DNA of 64,000 nt from Chionis minor (lineage: Eukaryota > Chordata > Aves > Charadriiformes > Chionididae), in NCBI GenBank assembly GCA_013398295.1, contig VZSF01006713.1, forward strand, positions 248,001-312,000, written 5' to 3'. Numbering within the stretch: the stretch's first letter is position 1; each line of letters begins with the position of its first letter. The position numbers were made by a program, and so were the translations under genes. The notes below the pieces were generated by a model that was not told the origin of the DNA, did not search any database, and worked only from the letters and a program-made list of their open reading frames with translations. Shown piece by piece: positions 10,481-22,700 of the stretch.

Positions 10481-10859
10481 GATCTCAATTTTAGCAAAGC
10501 TTTCAGCAGTACCTCCCATAACATCCTCATTAACAAACTGATGCAATGCTAAGGAAGTGGGAAGTTGACTGAAAACTACTAGGCTCAAAAAAATGTGATC
10601 AGCAACATGAAAACACAGCTAAAGGCCAGTCACTGGAGGTATACGCCACGGGTCAGTACTGAGGCCAGTGGTTTTCAATGTCTCCACTAATGATTTGGAT
10701 GATGGGATAGAGAGCATTCTCAGAAAGGTTTATCTGCAGTTGATACAAAACTTGGAGAAGTGGTTGATACACTGGATGTTTTTACTGCTATTCAGAGGGA
10801 CTTTGATGGGCTGGAAAAATGAGCTGACAGGAATTTAATGAAGTTCAGAAAAGGGAAAT
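10481..10859 (+). mobile_element. Second CR1 fragment (reverse transcriptase), first scaffold copy
   Basis: Immediately after the previous CR1 terminus the text returns to reverse transcriptase (FSKAFSSTSHNILINKL-like, then DLDDGIESILRK and DLMGWKN-like). This is a separate, older CR1 copy next to the first. It ends at N 10860 and recurs as 11484-11863, which then continues to the CR1 3' region. Confidence 0.75.
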
Positions 10860-10860
10860 N

Positions 10861-11863
10861 TACTTTAAGCAAGGCTTTTGACAGTCTCCCATAATATCCT
10901 CATAGGTAAGTATCATGGTTTGGGCCAGACTGGCCACTGAAGCAAATGACAAATGCTCTCCCCCACCTCTCTCTCCAAGGACAGGAGGAAGAGAGAGACA
11001 AAGAGACTTATTTGTTTAGGAAAAAACCTAAACTACTTTAATGAAAATATTATTAAATTAATAAATTAATAATAATAAATCTCTTTTATGAGACAGGACG
11101 AGAGATCTATCTCTGTTTAGTCTGGAGAAAAGAAGACTGAGGGATGATCTCATCAATGCTTATAAGTGTCTAAAAGACGTGTCAAGAGGATGCGGCCAGA
11201 CTCTTTTCAGTAGTTCCGCATCAACGTGACAAGCAGCAACGGGCACAAACTGGAATACAGGAAGGTCCAGATGAACATGAGGAAAGAGTTCTTTACTTTC
11301 AGGGTGACAGAGCACTGGAACAGGCTGCCCAGAGAGGTATTGAATCTTCTTCTCTGGCAAGATTCAAAACCTGCCTGGGTGCATTCCTGTGCAACCTGCT
11401 TTGGCAGGGGAATTGGACTAGATTATCTCTGGAGGTCCCTAGCAACCCCTACCATTCTGTGATTTTGTGATTCTGTGGTTCTGTGATCTCAATTTTAGCA
11501 AAGCTTTCAGCAGTACCTCCCATAACATCCTCATTAACAAACTGATGCAATGCTAAGGAAGTGGGAAGTTGACTGAAAACTACTAGGCTCAAAAAAATGT
11601 GATCAGCAACATGAAAACACAGCTAAAGGCCAGTCACTGGAGGTATACGCCACGGGTCAGTACTGAGGCCAGTGGTTTTCAATGTCTCCACTAATGATTT
11701 GGATGATGGGATAGAGAGCATTCTCAGAAAGGTTTATCTGCAGTTGATACAAAACTTGGAGAAGTGGTTGATACACTGGATGTTTTTACTGCTATTCAGA
11801 GGGACTTTGATGGGCTGGAAAAATGAGCTGACAGGAATTTAATGAAGTTCAGAAAAGGGAAAT
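10861..11863. repeat. 1003-bp duplicate of 9857-10859 after an N
   Basis: 10861-11863 repeats 9857-10859 at a constant offset of 1004, with the N at 10860 between them. The copy includes the LTR fragment (10911-11079) and CR1 end (11080-11483). I found no mismatch by eye. It fits an unmerged contig overlap better than a real tandem duplication. Confidence 0.85.
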
Positions 11864-12530
11864 GCAAAATCCTGCCCTTGAGGAACAGTAACTCTACATT
11901 CCAGAACAAGCTTGGAGCTGGCTGCCTAAAAAGCAACTTTGCAGTGATGACCTGAGGGCTCTGGTGAATAAAAAGTTGAACCTCAGCTAGCAATGTTCTT
12001 TTGTGGCAAAGAAGACCAACAGCAGCCTAGGTTACATTAGGAGGAGAATCTCCATCAGGTCAGTAGAGGTAATCCCCTCTGTTCAGCACTGGTGAGACTA
12101 TATTTTGAGTCTTGTGTCCAGTTCTGGGCTCCCCAGTAAAAAAGAGACATAGACAGACTGGCGTGAGTCTAGAGAAGGGCCACAGAGATAATGAAGGAAT
12201 TGAAACATCTGTTATACGAGAAGAGGCTGAGATAGTTGTGGTTCTCTAGGTCTGGAAAAGTCTCAGGGGGATCTTATCAATAAGTCTAAACACATAATGG
12301 GGGGAAGTAGCCAGATTCTTCTCATTGGTGACTAGTGACAGGACAACAGCCAATGGCACAAACTGAAATACAGGAATTCCATTTAAACATGCAATAACCC
12401 CTGTATTTACTGTAAGAGTGGTCAAACAGTTGAACAGGTTGTTCAGGAAGGTTACAGAGTCTCCATTCTTGAGGTCATTAAAAAATAGACTGGATATGAG
12501 CATGAGTCCATGAGCAACACAGACTTGTTG
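11484..12530 (+). mobile_element. CR1 LINE fragment, reverse transcriptase C-terminus to 3' UTR
   Basis: This is the full continuation of the CR1 seen at 10481. It contains reverse transcriptase end text (FRKGKCKILPL), then the domain around 12150-12230 (GHREIMKELKHLLYEKRLR), then the 3' UTR with GACAGGACAACAGCCAATGG (about 12338). Frames are broken throughout. It ends near 12530 without the terminal ATTCTGTGA repeats. Confidence 0.75.
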
Positions 12531-15500
12531 ACTCTGTTTTTGTTTCCTTCTTGTTAGGATATATAGAGAGATGAATAAATAAATACAGATGAATATCTAT
12601 CTATACTTACTCACCATCAAAAAGAATAAAATAAGTTTATATAAAATGGAAAAGAATGTTACCACTTCAAACTTCAGCTATTTCCTATTTCAAGTAGATC
12701 AAGTATCATTTTTTTGTTTGTACTGTAATTTTTAATTGATTTTTTGTTGTTGAAATTAGTACTTGTGTCTTTAACAAGATTACTTGCATTTGTTTGAAAC
12801 TACATATTGTACCATGTTTTATTTCATATAGTTATTCCAACCAATCTTATTCATGTATTTATTTAATAAATTATAGTGTTAGTGGCCCAAAACTTTGCCT
12901 CATTTTGCTTGTCAAGACTACAGCAACAACAAATAGAAATAGCAGGATACTCTAGAAGGTAAAGTGTTCTTTTCCATATTAGACAGCTATGATAGTTAGA
13001 TTGAATGGCCATCTGGAGAAAGCTATTTTGAATATAAAAAGGTTCTGTATAACTAATGTAAGAAAAAATTAATTTTTTGGATGCCTAAGCTTAAGTGAGA
13101 TGAAAGTCAATGTTAATGCTTAAAACTGTTACATAACTCACTATTACTGGAAACTAAGGTTTAGAAATCAGATTTGGCAAACTGTATGAAATTTCTTACA
13201 CAGAGAAAAAGAAGGGGAATCCTTTTGCTCTACTAGCAAATTGATTTTTGGGGTTTTTTTTTATCAGTATAAAATACTTGTCTATGTGACTTCAAAAGCT
13301 ATTTCTTATTTTCTCTGAAAGCAAAGTAGAATTCAGAACTAGATCAGCAATGGTAAATCCTTCATCCAAATACTACATCGTGTAAGCAGTTATTTGAACA
13401 TTTCCAGATTAGAATCTTGCCCTTTACAAACATGTTTGATACATACAGAGGGCCTGTTGGCTGATTATTTTCTATCACATCTGTTTGGATGGCATCATGC
13501 CCATTCACTAGCTCATCAAACCTTTGCCCAAGGGCAAAGCTGCCAACCAAGCAAGCACTAGTTAAAAAAAGGCCAACCAGGAAGATACAGTAGAATAAAA
13601 TAACAGATTGGAAAATAAGGAAAATAGGAAGCTCCACAGATACTTCAAATATAGAATAGGCTTTGGTAATACTAAATATGAAACTTGGAGGAGTGGGAGA
13701 GATCTTCCGAGATGACAGTACACTAGAGCTGCTGCAATGCTGAGACAACTAGCAATATTTTTTGTTAGAGGTATCATGGTAGGGGCAAATATGTGTACAA
13801 ATAAGTACAGAAATTAATACAACCTTTGTTAACAAATGATTTTGAAAACACAATAATGGTGCTACTAGTAAGATCAATAAGCAAGCAGATGGTGTTACAT
13901 GTATTTGTAGTACTTCACTCAGCCAGCATTTGAAGTACTTTAATTTGTTCAGCTGTCCAACCCTCTTTCTCCCCCATGTTATTCTTCATGTATTATGTCA
14001 ATAGGAAAGGAAATATTAGAAATATTATCCTCATGGTACAGTTGGAAAAAGTGAGACAAAATGACACAGAGGTCATAAACCAAGACAGTAGAAATGCCTT
14101 GGATAAAATATCATTTTTTTTTCCAGTCATGGGATATAATTTCAGAGAGAAAAATTGAAACTGACAGTGTGCTTAAAGCTACAGTATATCAAGAAATGTA
14201 GATTGATCGGGATAGCTGGAGATTTAACAAAAGAATCATCATCATAATCTCACTTAAGGAGTCTCCTTATGGAGTAAGCAGAACAATGAAGGCAGGATAA
14301 CCTTAAAAAGACCTGCATAATTTTTCAGAAAGCAAGCTGAGCCTGAATTTATAGGTCACAGTTTTGCAGATAGTCGTGACCTTAAGTGAGGTTATGACTA
14401 TAGAAATAAGATAGAATCATAGGATGTAGCATCAAGTTCCTAGAGTATGTCTCTATACTGAAGTTTCATTTGTTTTTCTCTCACCTAAGTTATTCCACAC
14501 ACAACCTGTTTCAAGTCTTTGCCTTTGGTTTATGCTAACATGCTGACATTTCCTCTTCAAAATGGTATTATGTGTAACATGAAGTGTTTCAAAAGAAAAA
14601 AGTAATAAACTGTAATTACAGCTGGGAAATATTAATACTGATGATGCATGATTCAGTATTACAAGAAGCAAAAAGTCCTTCGAGGTGACAAAAAACTTTA
14701 ATGTTTTCAAGGTGCTAAAAAAAGATGGGGATCTTCATGGTATGTTTTAACTCCTTTGAAATCCTGTGGGGGTCTCACATAGGTCTGTTCACTTACTTGC
14801 CATACAACACAGCATATAATGGAAAAAAAAAATCAAATAACATACACAGCTACATACACACATGTGGACAATAATTTTGATCACAATAGTCTTGCTTATA
14901 TGAATACTGTTTACCTGTGTGGAATTTTACTAATTTCAGTAATATCCTTTCCATGAATAAAAGCTTCACTGGGGACAGAATGCAATGTTAAAACCAACAT
15001 TTTCTGTAAAAAATACAAATCTTTTTGGGAAAAGAAAACAAACCTGTAAATCATCAAGCATATTCAGGCTATTTAGCTACACAATCTCTACTAGATATTA
15101 GAATTCTTGATTCTTGCAGTTTTTAAATCTTGGTACTAGATTAAGTTTTAGTAAAAAGGATAAAAATAATCTGCACCAGATTATGATAATCTGTGCAAGA
15201 AAGGAGGGATATTTGATTTAAACAATTCTTCCAAGGGCAATAGTGAGGCTATAGCTATGAAATTTAATTATGCGAGTGAAACTTGGGTTTGTCCTTTGCT
15301 TATAATGGTGGTGTGCTTAGGTGTCAGGTCTGCGCCTGTGTACGTTTCTAGCGCTCTTAAATCATTATTACCCTGAGTGGCCCAGGATCTCCCCAGCTAG
15401 TAAAATGCATAGATGAGCTAATGGTCTTCTTTGATACTGTGAACAGAAGTGAGACAAGTTGATTGACTGAACTCCAGACTTCCACAATAAAAGTTCCGAC

Positions 15501-15643
15501 TGATTGGTGTAGGAACTCTTACAATAGGAATTTTAGGCTGTCCTGAAGATTGCCTCAGGCAGCTCCTGCTGTGTCTAGACCAATCTGAATGTTTCAGTAT
15601 GTTAAGCAATACCCCGGATAAAATCCTTATGGGCCTTCTCTTC
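12531..15643. other. AT-rich region without recognised gene
   Basis: Apart from the hydrophobic minus-strand frame at 13362-13748 described separately, no gene or repeat is recognised. The part at 15290-15643 is more GC-balanced than its surroundings and may be an unlisted repeat, but nothing identifies it. Confidence 0.5.
13362..13748 (-). pseudogene. Unidentified hydrophobic open frame, possible gene relic
   Basis: A 128-codon frame on the minus strand. Residues about 25-75 form one or two membrane-like segments (VELPIFLIFQSVILFYCIF and VGLFLTSACLVGSFAL). They are followed by a hydrophilic stretch (GQRFDELVNGHDAIQTDV) that looks more protein-like than the AT-rich surroundings. A second frame overlaps it at 13777-13562 and starts MIPLTKNIASCLSIAAALVY, so a frameshifted longer relic is possible. 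A short A-run lies downstream on the same strand (plus 13254-13262), which would suit a processed pseudogene. I do not recognise the family, and chance cannot be excluded. Confidence 0.25.
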
Positions 15644-16205
15644 TGTCCTGGTTTGAGGTAAAACAGGACCAATTTTGTTCAGTAACTCTGCTTTCTAACT
15701 AGGCCCCTTCTACCTGCTGAAATTAGCAGCATATTGTGCAGAAAACTGCTCTTTCTCAGGGTGATAAGACCCATGTTTATAGCTCATGCCGAGGTACGGT
15801 ATGCAGAGAGGCCCTTGCTTATACTTATAACAACCAAGGCCAGCCAACTTTGTTATTTGCCCCGTTGGAGGGTTGGAAACAGAAAAACGCAGAAGGGTCC
15901 CACCTGTGGGGAGGAGTGGACAGGACAGGTGACCCAAAACTGACCAAACAGTGTATTCCACCCCATCTGCCTCATGCTCAGGATAAAAACTGGGGGATCA
16001 AAGGGTCAGCCCTCTGGCTCTTTCCTTCTTCAATGGTCGGCGTGTGAGGAGGACTTCGTCGGTTCGTCTGCCTTTGATCCCGACCCGTGTGCTCCTGAAT
16101 CCAGTTCCCTTCCATCACCGAGTCCAGTCTGGGACTTCCCCAGTGCCTGCTGGTGACGTGATTGTCATCCTGGGAGCTTGATACAGTTTTGTATATATTT
16201 CATTA
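15644..16205 (+). mobile_element. ERV LTR (plus), truncated by an N
   Basis: It begins TGTCCTGGTTTGAGGTAAAA and follows the minus-strand LTR at 2793-3519 over more than 500 bp, so it belongs to the same family. A TATA-like GGATAAAAAC at 15981-15990 and a GC-rich R/U5 region follow in the right order. It stops at N 16206, about where the last 150 bp of the LTR should begin. No polypurine tract precedes it, so it is a 5' or solo LTR. Confidence 0.85.
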
Positions 16206-16206
16206 N

Positions 16207-17322
16207 TCCTTTCCTGCAAGATTGACTTCCAGATGGACGGCCTCCTCTCATGGGATGCAAGTATTCGACACAGTAAAGATTTAACAGCACTTCAGTTTTA
16301 TTAGTGATTTGGGGGTCATCAAGGGATTGATTTTTAACAACACTTAATCATTATCTGATTTAAAGATTTACAAAGTGATTTAACTAAATAAATGAATTGA
16401 TTACAGATTTGAAGACGACAAGATTCAATCTGACTTACTACAAGGTATCTCAAACCAATACAAATGCATATGAGAATGAAAGCACAGATTTCAGAGTAAT
16501 ATATTTATATATGTATATATAAACAAAACATATAAGTGTGCACACATTCGCACCTACATACATGTACACTGCAGTTTATAACCGTTGAGATCAAAGATGT
16601 CTTAATATCGCAGGACTGTATTGAGTTGGCAGGTACCTCTTTTAACTCCTCCACGTGCATGGAAAATGGAAGAGCAGTTACATCCATAAAGCAAATGCAT
16701 ACAAACATATAAATGAAGAGGTGGATAAAAGAGAGGCTAGCCTATAGTTAAAGTTTCCCTTTTCAAGTTAGAGCGAATACTCATAATGCATCAGCATTCC
16801 TCAACGAGTGGTAATTGTAACTCAAGAGGGATTGTCTCACCCTGGTCTTCCAGTCAGTACTCGAGGTGGTTGCCTGAGACAGCACCCTGACTCTGGGGAG
16901 ATACTGGCCACAGCACGCTGCGATCCAGAAGAGCTCAAGGGGTCATGCTAAAATTGCTACTTATAGGGTCTAAGATAATTGAGTTCTGTCAGGTAATTTT
17001 CCACTGTGGCCCAACTCAGATGATGGAATATTCCAGTAATTTCCACCAGTTGTGCAAGTCCAGAATTTGCTAAATTTGCAGATTCTGGTACTATCTCCCT
17101 CTGGACCATAATTCAAGTACAGATGTAGTATGTTGTAAAGGAGTGGTATTTCCAGGCAATTAGGGAAACAAGAACCAGGTGCATTAAAGGAGCGCCTTAA
17201 TGCTCTGGTCCTTTATCTTTTGCAATTCATGCCTGGCATGTCCTAGGTTGGTATGCAGCCTGGAGATGTGGAATCTCACCAAGTACCAAGTGGCCTAAGG
17301 GTGGGGGGTCTTGCACCGCCAC
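16207..17322 (-). mobile_element. Second LTR family, minus orientation (about 1.1 kb)
   Basis: On the minus strand it starts TGTGGCGGTGCAAGACCCCC directly after CR1 coding sequence (plus 17323), runs about 1.1 kb, and has AATAAAACTGAAG (plus about 16290-16305) followed by about 90 bp of possible U5 before the N at 16206. The sharp junction with CR1, the TG start and the late AATAAA support an LTR. The far end is lost at the N, so no target-site duplication can be checked. Confidence 0.6.
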
Positions 17323-17460
17323 ACCAGCAGAATGTATTGATGCAGGGAGTTGATCCTCTCTAGATGCAGGACTTTACACTTCTTGTTAAAATTCTTGAGG
17401 TTCTCTGACATTCTGAGAAATGTCAGACCATTTCTCCAGCCTGCATTAAGCCTTAAGTAA
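17323..17460 (-). mobile_element. CR1 reverse transcriptase C-terminal scrap
   Basis: Minus-strand translation gives LEKW and then KKCKVLHLERINSLHQY, the end of the CR1 reverse transcriptase region. A short internal duplication (TCTGACATTCTGAGAAATGT with GTCAGA) breaks the reading. The LTR at 16207-17322 appears to have inserted here. Confidence 0.75.
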
Positions 17461-18120
17461 TTTTGAATCTTTTCGATTTAAGACGCATCTAAAAATTTTC
17501 AGATTTGTTTCAGGTAGCTAAGAATCAGTTCAAATTCTCAACACCTTCACTGAACTGTTTAACACATCTCTAATGAGAAATGCTTGCAATTTGCAAGGTA
17601 AATTTGCATAACAAACCATTTCAAGTACTTCTATTTAATATGTGTTAATGATTCATTATTTTTTTCTATCCATAGTTTAAAACTCCTGTCCTTATTTTAG
17701 TTTGTGACCCTTTAAATCCTCAACACCTGGATACTAATTTATTTTCTCTTTGATGAAGCATACCTAAAATAACATATCCTACTACAAAAGGTACAATCTC
17801 TGTCTTCCTTGAAGTTTTGTACAGATTTCTGTTTCAGTATTGTTTCCACAATTATATAGAATTCTACATAAAGTTGAGTTTAAGAAAAATTTATAAAAAC
17901 AAGCTGTGGGTTTTTGTTTTTTTTCAATCTATAGAAAATCAGAAAACAGCTTTTGCATTTTTAAGTCATTGAAAATACATCTTTGTTTTCATTTTTTCTA
18001 ATTCTTTTGCACTTCTGTGAGGCACAGAACATGAAGCAGTTATGGTAAATTAAAAAATAAAATAATGACATAATTAAGCAGATATTTAGGATGAAATAGA
18101 GAGTAGACTAGTTAGGCATT
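17461..18120. other. AT-rich unique DNA
   Basis: No gene or repeat recognised. Confidence 0.5.
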
Positions 18121-18504
18121 GCTGAATCTGGTAGCTGGGTAGAGGCACAGCTTTTTCAGCTCCCTGTTCCCAAGTCCCACCAGTAGAGAGGCTGAGCATG
18201 TGTTCTCAGTAGCTATATATAAAATACATCTGTACAATACACATCTACTTATAAGTACAGCCAGACACACAGATTAACACAGTCAGGAAACTCATGCAAA
18301 CACAAGCAACACCAACAGTCTTGTTCCATTCTCCTCAATGGTAGTTCAGGATGAAGGTCTGTTAGCGGATCCCTTGATAACTGGATTTAGACATTTGGTC
18401 TGTCCCTCTATCATCTTTCTCCTGTTGCTGGTATCTTGGCATGCAAGTCACTGAGACCTACAGTCATACTCAAGTTCCCAGAAAAAAGGTCAACTTGCAT
18501 GTGT

Positions 18505-18537
<33 letters not shown>

Positions 18538-19440
18538 GGATCCCTCCAGTAACTGCCCTCAATTAGACACTCTGTCTACCCAGTAACAGGCTCTTGCATC
18601 TTGTCTCCAATTGCCTAATGCATGCACACATACATGTAAATGTGTTTCTCAGTTAATGCAACAGGTTCTCCAGTAGTTGACCTGGACCTCCTGGTCCCTC
18701 CAGAAGACAACTTGCAGACCCTCTCATCTCTCTGTTACCTGGTCGGGCCCAAATTTATGGCTCCCAAGACTCTTATTCAATTTACTGGCTAGCATGACTT
18801 AGTATTTGCTAGCGTTCACACACCAGTATATATACCCTCCCTTGCCCCACTTGCTGATACCAGAGACACATGGTTCCCTCTGACCTATGATCCCAGTCCA
18901 TCTGCTGGCACATAAAACTCCAGACACACACACAGAGGTACACAGAGTGTATGAAAGATATCATCCAGGAAAAGAGTTAGAAGTAGAGTTCAATACGACA
19001 AACAGGTCATCAGGTGCAGACCATGATCAAACAAGCGTACTGACCAGCAGTCTGTTTATGCACAGTCCTTTTAACCTTTTATCCATCAAGTTTCCCATGA
19101 TTGATACACCCCAAACAACCTCGATGCATCCTTTTCCCTTCCTTTGATTCTTCCTCTAAACATCCAATATGTGCTGTACAATCCCAAAATGCACTTCCCC
19201 TGCACCTCATAATGTGTCCTATACCCACTAGGAAGCAACTTTTCTCAGTTTGTAAGGTGATCTGGAGACCCTCTTTCATTTGCTTTTGGCAATGGTGGTC
19301 GTTCCTGGCCCATGAGGCTGGCCATCCCAGAGGAGCAGAATCAGGGCTCTTTTTTTCTCTGATAAGGGTATTAGCGTTTTCCTGCTTACCATTGCTCCTG
19401 TTTGTGGAGATGAACCTTTTATCATTTATCCTATCAAATT
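18121..19440 (-). mobile_element. ERV LTR plus leader (minus), copy 1 of a three-copy family
   Basis: On the minus strand a TATA-like GGATAAAAGG (plus about 19077) is followed by AAACAGACTG and CTGGTCAGTACGCTTG, the same R-region text as the copies at 24484 and 63227. After the likely LTR end (near plus 18903, GTTTTATGTGCCAGCAGATG at the primer-binding position) comes a leader with recurring AACTACTGGAGAACCTG- and AGTTACTGGAGGGATCC-like units and a CA microsatellite (18508-18530). The open frame of 157 codons at 19079-19552 crosses the U3 and has no protein motif. The outer limits are approximate and no gag or pol follows. Confidence 0.65.
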
Positions 19441-19655
19441 TATAGAATAATTTGTGCCCTAAAAGGGAATCAGTAATTAAGAAAAAGTAGAGCATTACAA
19501 GAATTTTGTCTAAGACTCCCAATCTTCTTGCAGAGGCACCAAGCAAATGCAAAGTTTTTCAGTCTTGTGTTAACAAATAACAGCAGCAGATTCCAATATT
19601 CCGCAGTAAATTTGTGGATGAAAAATCAATGGAATTCTGAGCAGCAATTGATATG

Positions 19656-19735
19656 ATCCTTCCTCTCCTCCCTTCCTTCCTTTTCTCTCTCCCTCCCTTC
19701 CTCTCTTTTCTCTCTCCCTCCCTTCCTCTCTACCT
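19656..19735. repeat. Polypyrimidine tract with exact 25-bp tandem duplication
   Basis: Almost pure C/T on the plus strand. The unit TTTTCTCTCTCCCTCCCTTC followed by CTCTC occurs exactly at 19681-19705 and again at 19706-19730. Such homopurine/homopyrimidine tracts can form triplex DNA and mutate by slippage. Confidence 0.85.
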
Positions 19736-22700
19736 TTTTTTCCTTTGCTCTGCCTCCCTCTATTCCTTCTCTTCCTCGTCTTTCTTATCTTTTTTTTTTA
19801 ATGCGGACAATTAAACATTTAATGGTTTTAACATTGGTTTTTACCCACTCTGTCAACACTGTTAACTGCTAGCTAAAAAACCTCTTCTATACTTTTCCTC
19901 CTCTGAAATTTCTTTGAGAGTTGAGGTTTTGTCCTTAATGTTGAAAAAAATTACTTCCTGGGTATCAGCTTTCCTGAAACATAACATAGAGGCAGTTTTG
20001 AAACATGCTTGCAGATTTTTTCATTCCTGTTATAAACAATTTGCTAGCTATATCCAAGAAAAGGAAAATAGGAATTAAAAAAGATTAAAAGCGTGTTTTG
20101 CAAAGACTCCCTTGGATATTATTTTATTCAGTGATAAAGTGCAGAGATAAGTGATAATGTGATATGTAACTGCATTAAAGATTACACAACAGACAAAAAA
20201 GTAAGTCCTCATAATTAATTTACTGTAACACAGCAGCACATAAGCTTTATAATGTAACACAAATAAATGAATGTATAATTTATTTTGTGCATGGAAAGAA
20301 AATAGAGCTAAACTACATACCATAAACGTTGTCCAAGTGACCTTTGAACAGTGAAGAACACTGAGAAAAACAAAAACAGCCTCAGAGAGGGAATAACATC
20401 CAAAAACTCACTGCAGACTGAAAGACAATTCTTTGAATAGTCTTTCAGAAGATGAAGGATATGACATGATTATATTATGATATTATGAATCTGCACACTC
20501 ATCTATCTTTTTCAAAAGAATGTGAATGCATAGTGAGATGGGAAAGAAAATATTTGTCATACTTTGATACACTTCCAGTCCTGAATTTTTTTCTGACACT
20601 TTTCCTTGGCATATAGACAACTGAAGAGCAACAGTGACAAACCCCAAATTAGCTCTAAATTCTCCCAAACCCCTTCATAAAAACAATTTTTCATACATTG
20701 CAGCTAGAGGTGCATTTAAACTTTATAGCCTGGTTTCCAGTCCACAGTCACACATCTTCTGGGAAACTCCAGTGCTCCCTTTTATACAAATCATATTTAT
20801 CTTATTAATTTCTGGGGAAAAAGTATGCAGAGATGGTCTGATAGTCAGAAACTGTTTAAAGATGAAGTCTCCAGATGGTTCTCCCAAATTAGGACAAGCT
20901 TTCTGGGATGCTATGAAACAAGTTACCATACAATCAGTTCTATGGCCAAAATAGACAAAAAGAAGGCTTTATAGCATATTATCGAAATATCAGTCTTAAT
21001 TTGCCTGATCTATTAAGATGGTCCTGGAAACAAATGTAACCCTCTTCAAACAGTTCCATAAAATAACCTCTCATGCACTGCCTTTTCCATTTTCTCTCCC
21101 TTAAATAGACTTTCAGAAGGAGATGGCTCCAGCTTTTTCTTCATAGTATCCATTAATTATAGCTAAGAAAAATATAAAACTGAATTGTCATTATTTTTCT
21201 CTGATTACTGTGGATACTCCTTAAAAAAATTATTGGAAGGGATCATTAATTTGAAGCTACTCATTTAATCTGTCTGTTGGCAGGCCACTGTGTGATCTAA
21301 AAATTAAACTTACAAATCAAAAAACTAAATTCTATCCCTTAAAACATGTGAATCAGTTTCAGTTGACAAAAATGGGGGGCAGAAACTTTATTTACTTTTA
21401 GTCATCTGAAACTTAGTCATACTTGAGGATCTTGATAAAGTAAGTCTTCTGCACTTCTTCCCATGAAGAAAGACAGGGCTTTCTTTCCCAAGGAGGCTCA
21501 GAATTGTTAATTCTCTTGTGCATCTCCCATCCAAATATATATTTTGGCACTAGCCTTTCAGTAACTTTTTTTTTTCAGTTGAAGAATGAATTTTTAAAAG
21601 GAGATGAAGATGAAATTGATGAAAGTGGTAATATGCCAACTGCCTTTCACTTATTCTTACAATATAAAAGCAAGTGTTATGAGAGTAAAAAAGCTCTACA
21701 TTGAGAAACATTGAGAAACAAACTATCATGTTCAGAAAAATAATCCTCTTAGTAGTTTTGAAAATAGTAACTTTAAATACAAGCAAGCTATGAAAGCTGT
21801 ATATCCTTCCTCAACAGAAAGCTGAAGGTATAAAAGATCAGTTTAATAACAAAGAGGTCTTGAGGGCAGGAGCCAGGCAGGATGGTAACAATGACTTTTT
21901 GTTTGAGTCTGGGAGGAGGAGAAGCAATCTGAAATAAGCAATGTCACCCCAGGAGGAAAGAACAGCTCCACTGAAGAATTGAGCTTATGTAGCTCACTGT
22001 TAAACAACCAATTCAGAAATCAAATGGGATTTTCCATAAAACATCTGATTGTATTGAAATGAATCTATACCATCTCTGGTTTAGATAAAGTTAGAGGTGT
22101 GCAAATCAGTTATATGATAATCTTGTATGAACTATCTAGACACAATGAATTTTATAGCTAATTAGCCAAAGCAGAATGGTGATTTTTTTTTTTTTTACTC
22201 TCCTTTATACTTTTCTCAAAACTGAACTCCAATTTTTTTTTTTTTTTTGGCATAGCAGATATATCTAGCTTAATACAAATTAGTCTAGAAATAAAAATAA
22301 CTTTTTCACTGCTAAAGTGAATAATTTTAGCTTCTTTTTAACTTAGAAAATGTAAATATTTCACATTTACAGAGTAAATATTAAGTATTTCTTTTATTTT
22401 AAAACAATTCTTTTGTTTCAGATGAAACAGTCAATGTAGCATTTAGCTGTGCACCTCCCCTAGCTTAGCCTTCTTGCCAGTAAATTGTATAAAGTCCTGT
22501 CATATTCGGGGGAACTACTCAGTGACAGTAGTTGACATCAGGTTGTCTTTTTCTGAAATAACCTGTTTTTTTCTGAGGCTGGACTTTTAAAATGTACTTC
22601 TTATTCTGCTAGTTTGTTTTCGCTTTGCTTTGATTCAGAGAATTTCCAAGAAACATCCACCTTTTCTGAAAATAGTAGTTAGAGAAAGCAAACTTCTAGT

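Noticed and set aside
19079..19552. 157-codon minus-strand frame, the longest in the window
   Set aside because: It spans the U3 of an ERV LTR whose sister copies do not share the frame; no domain is visible.
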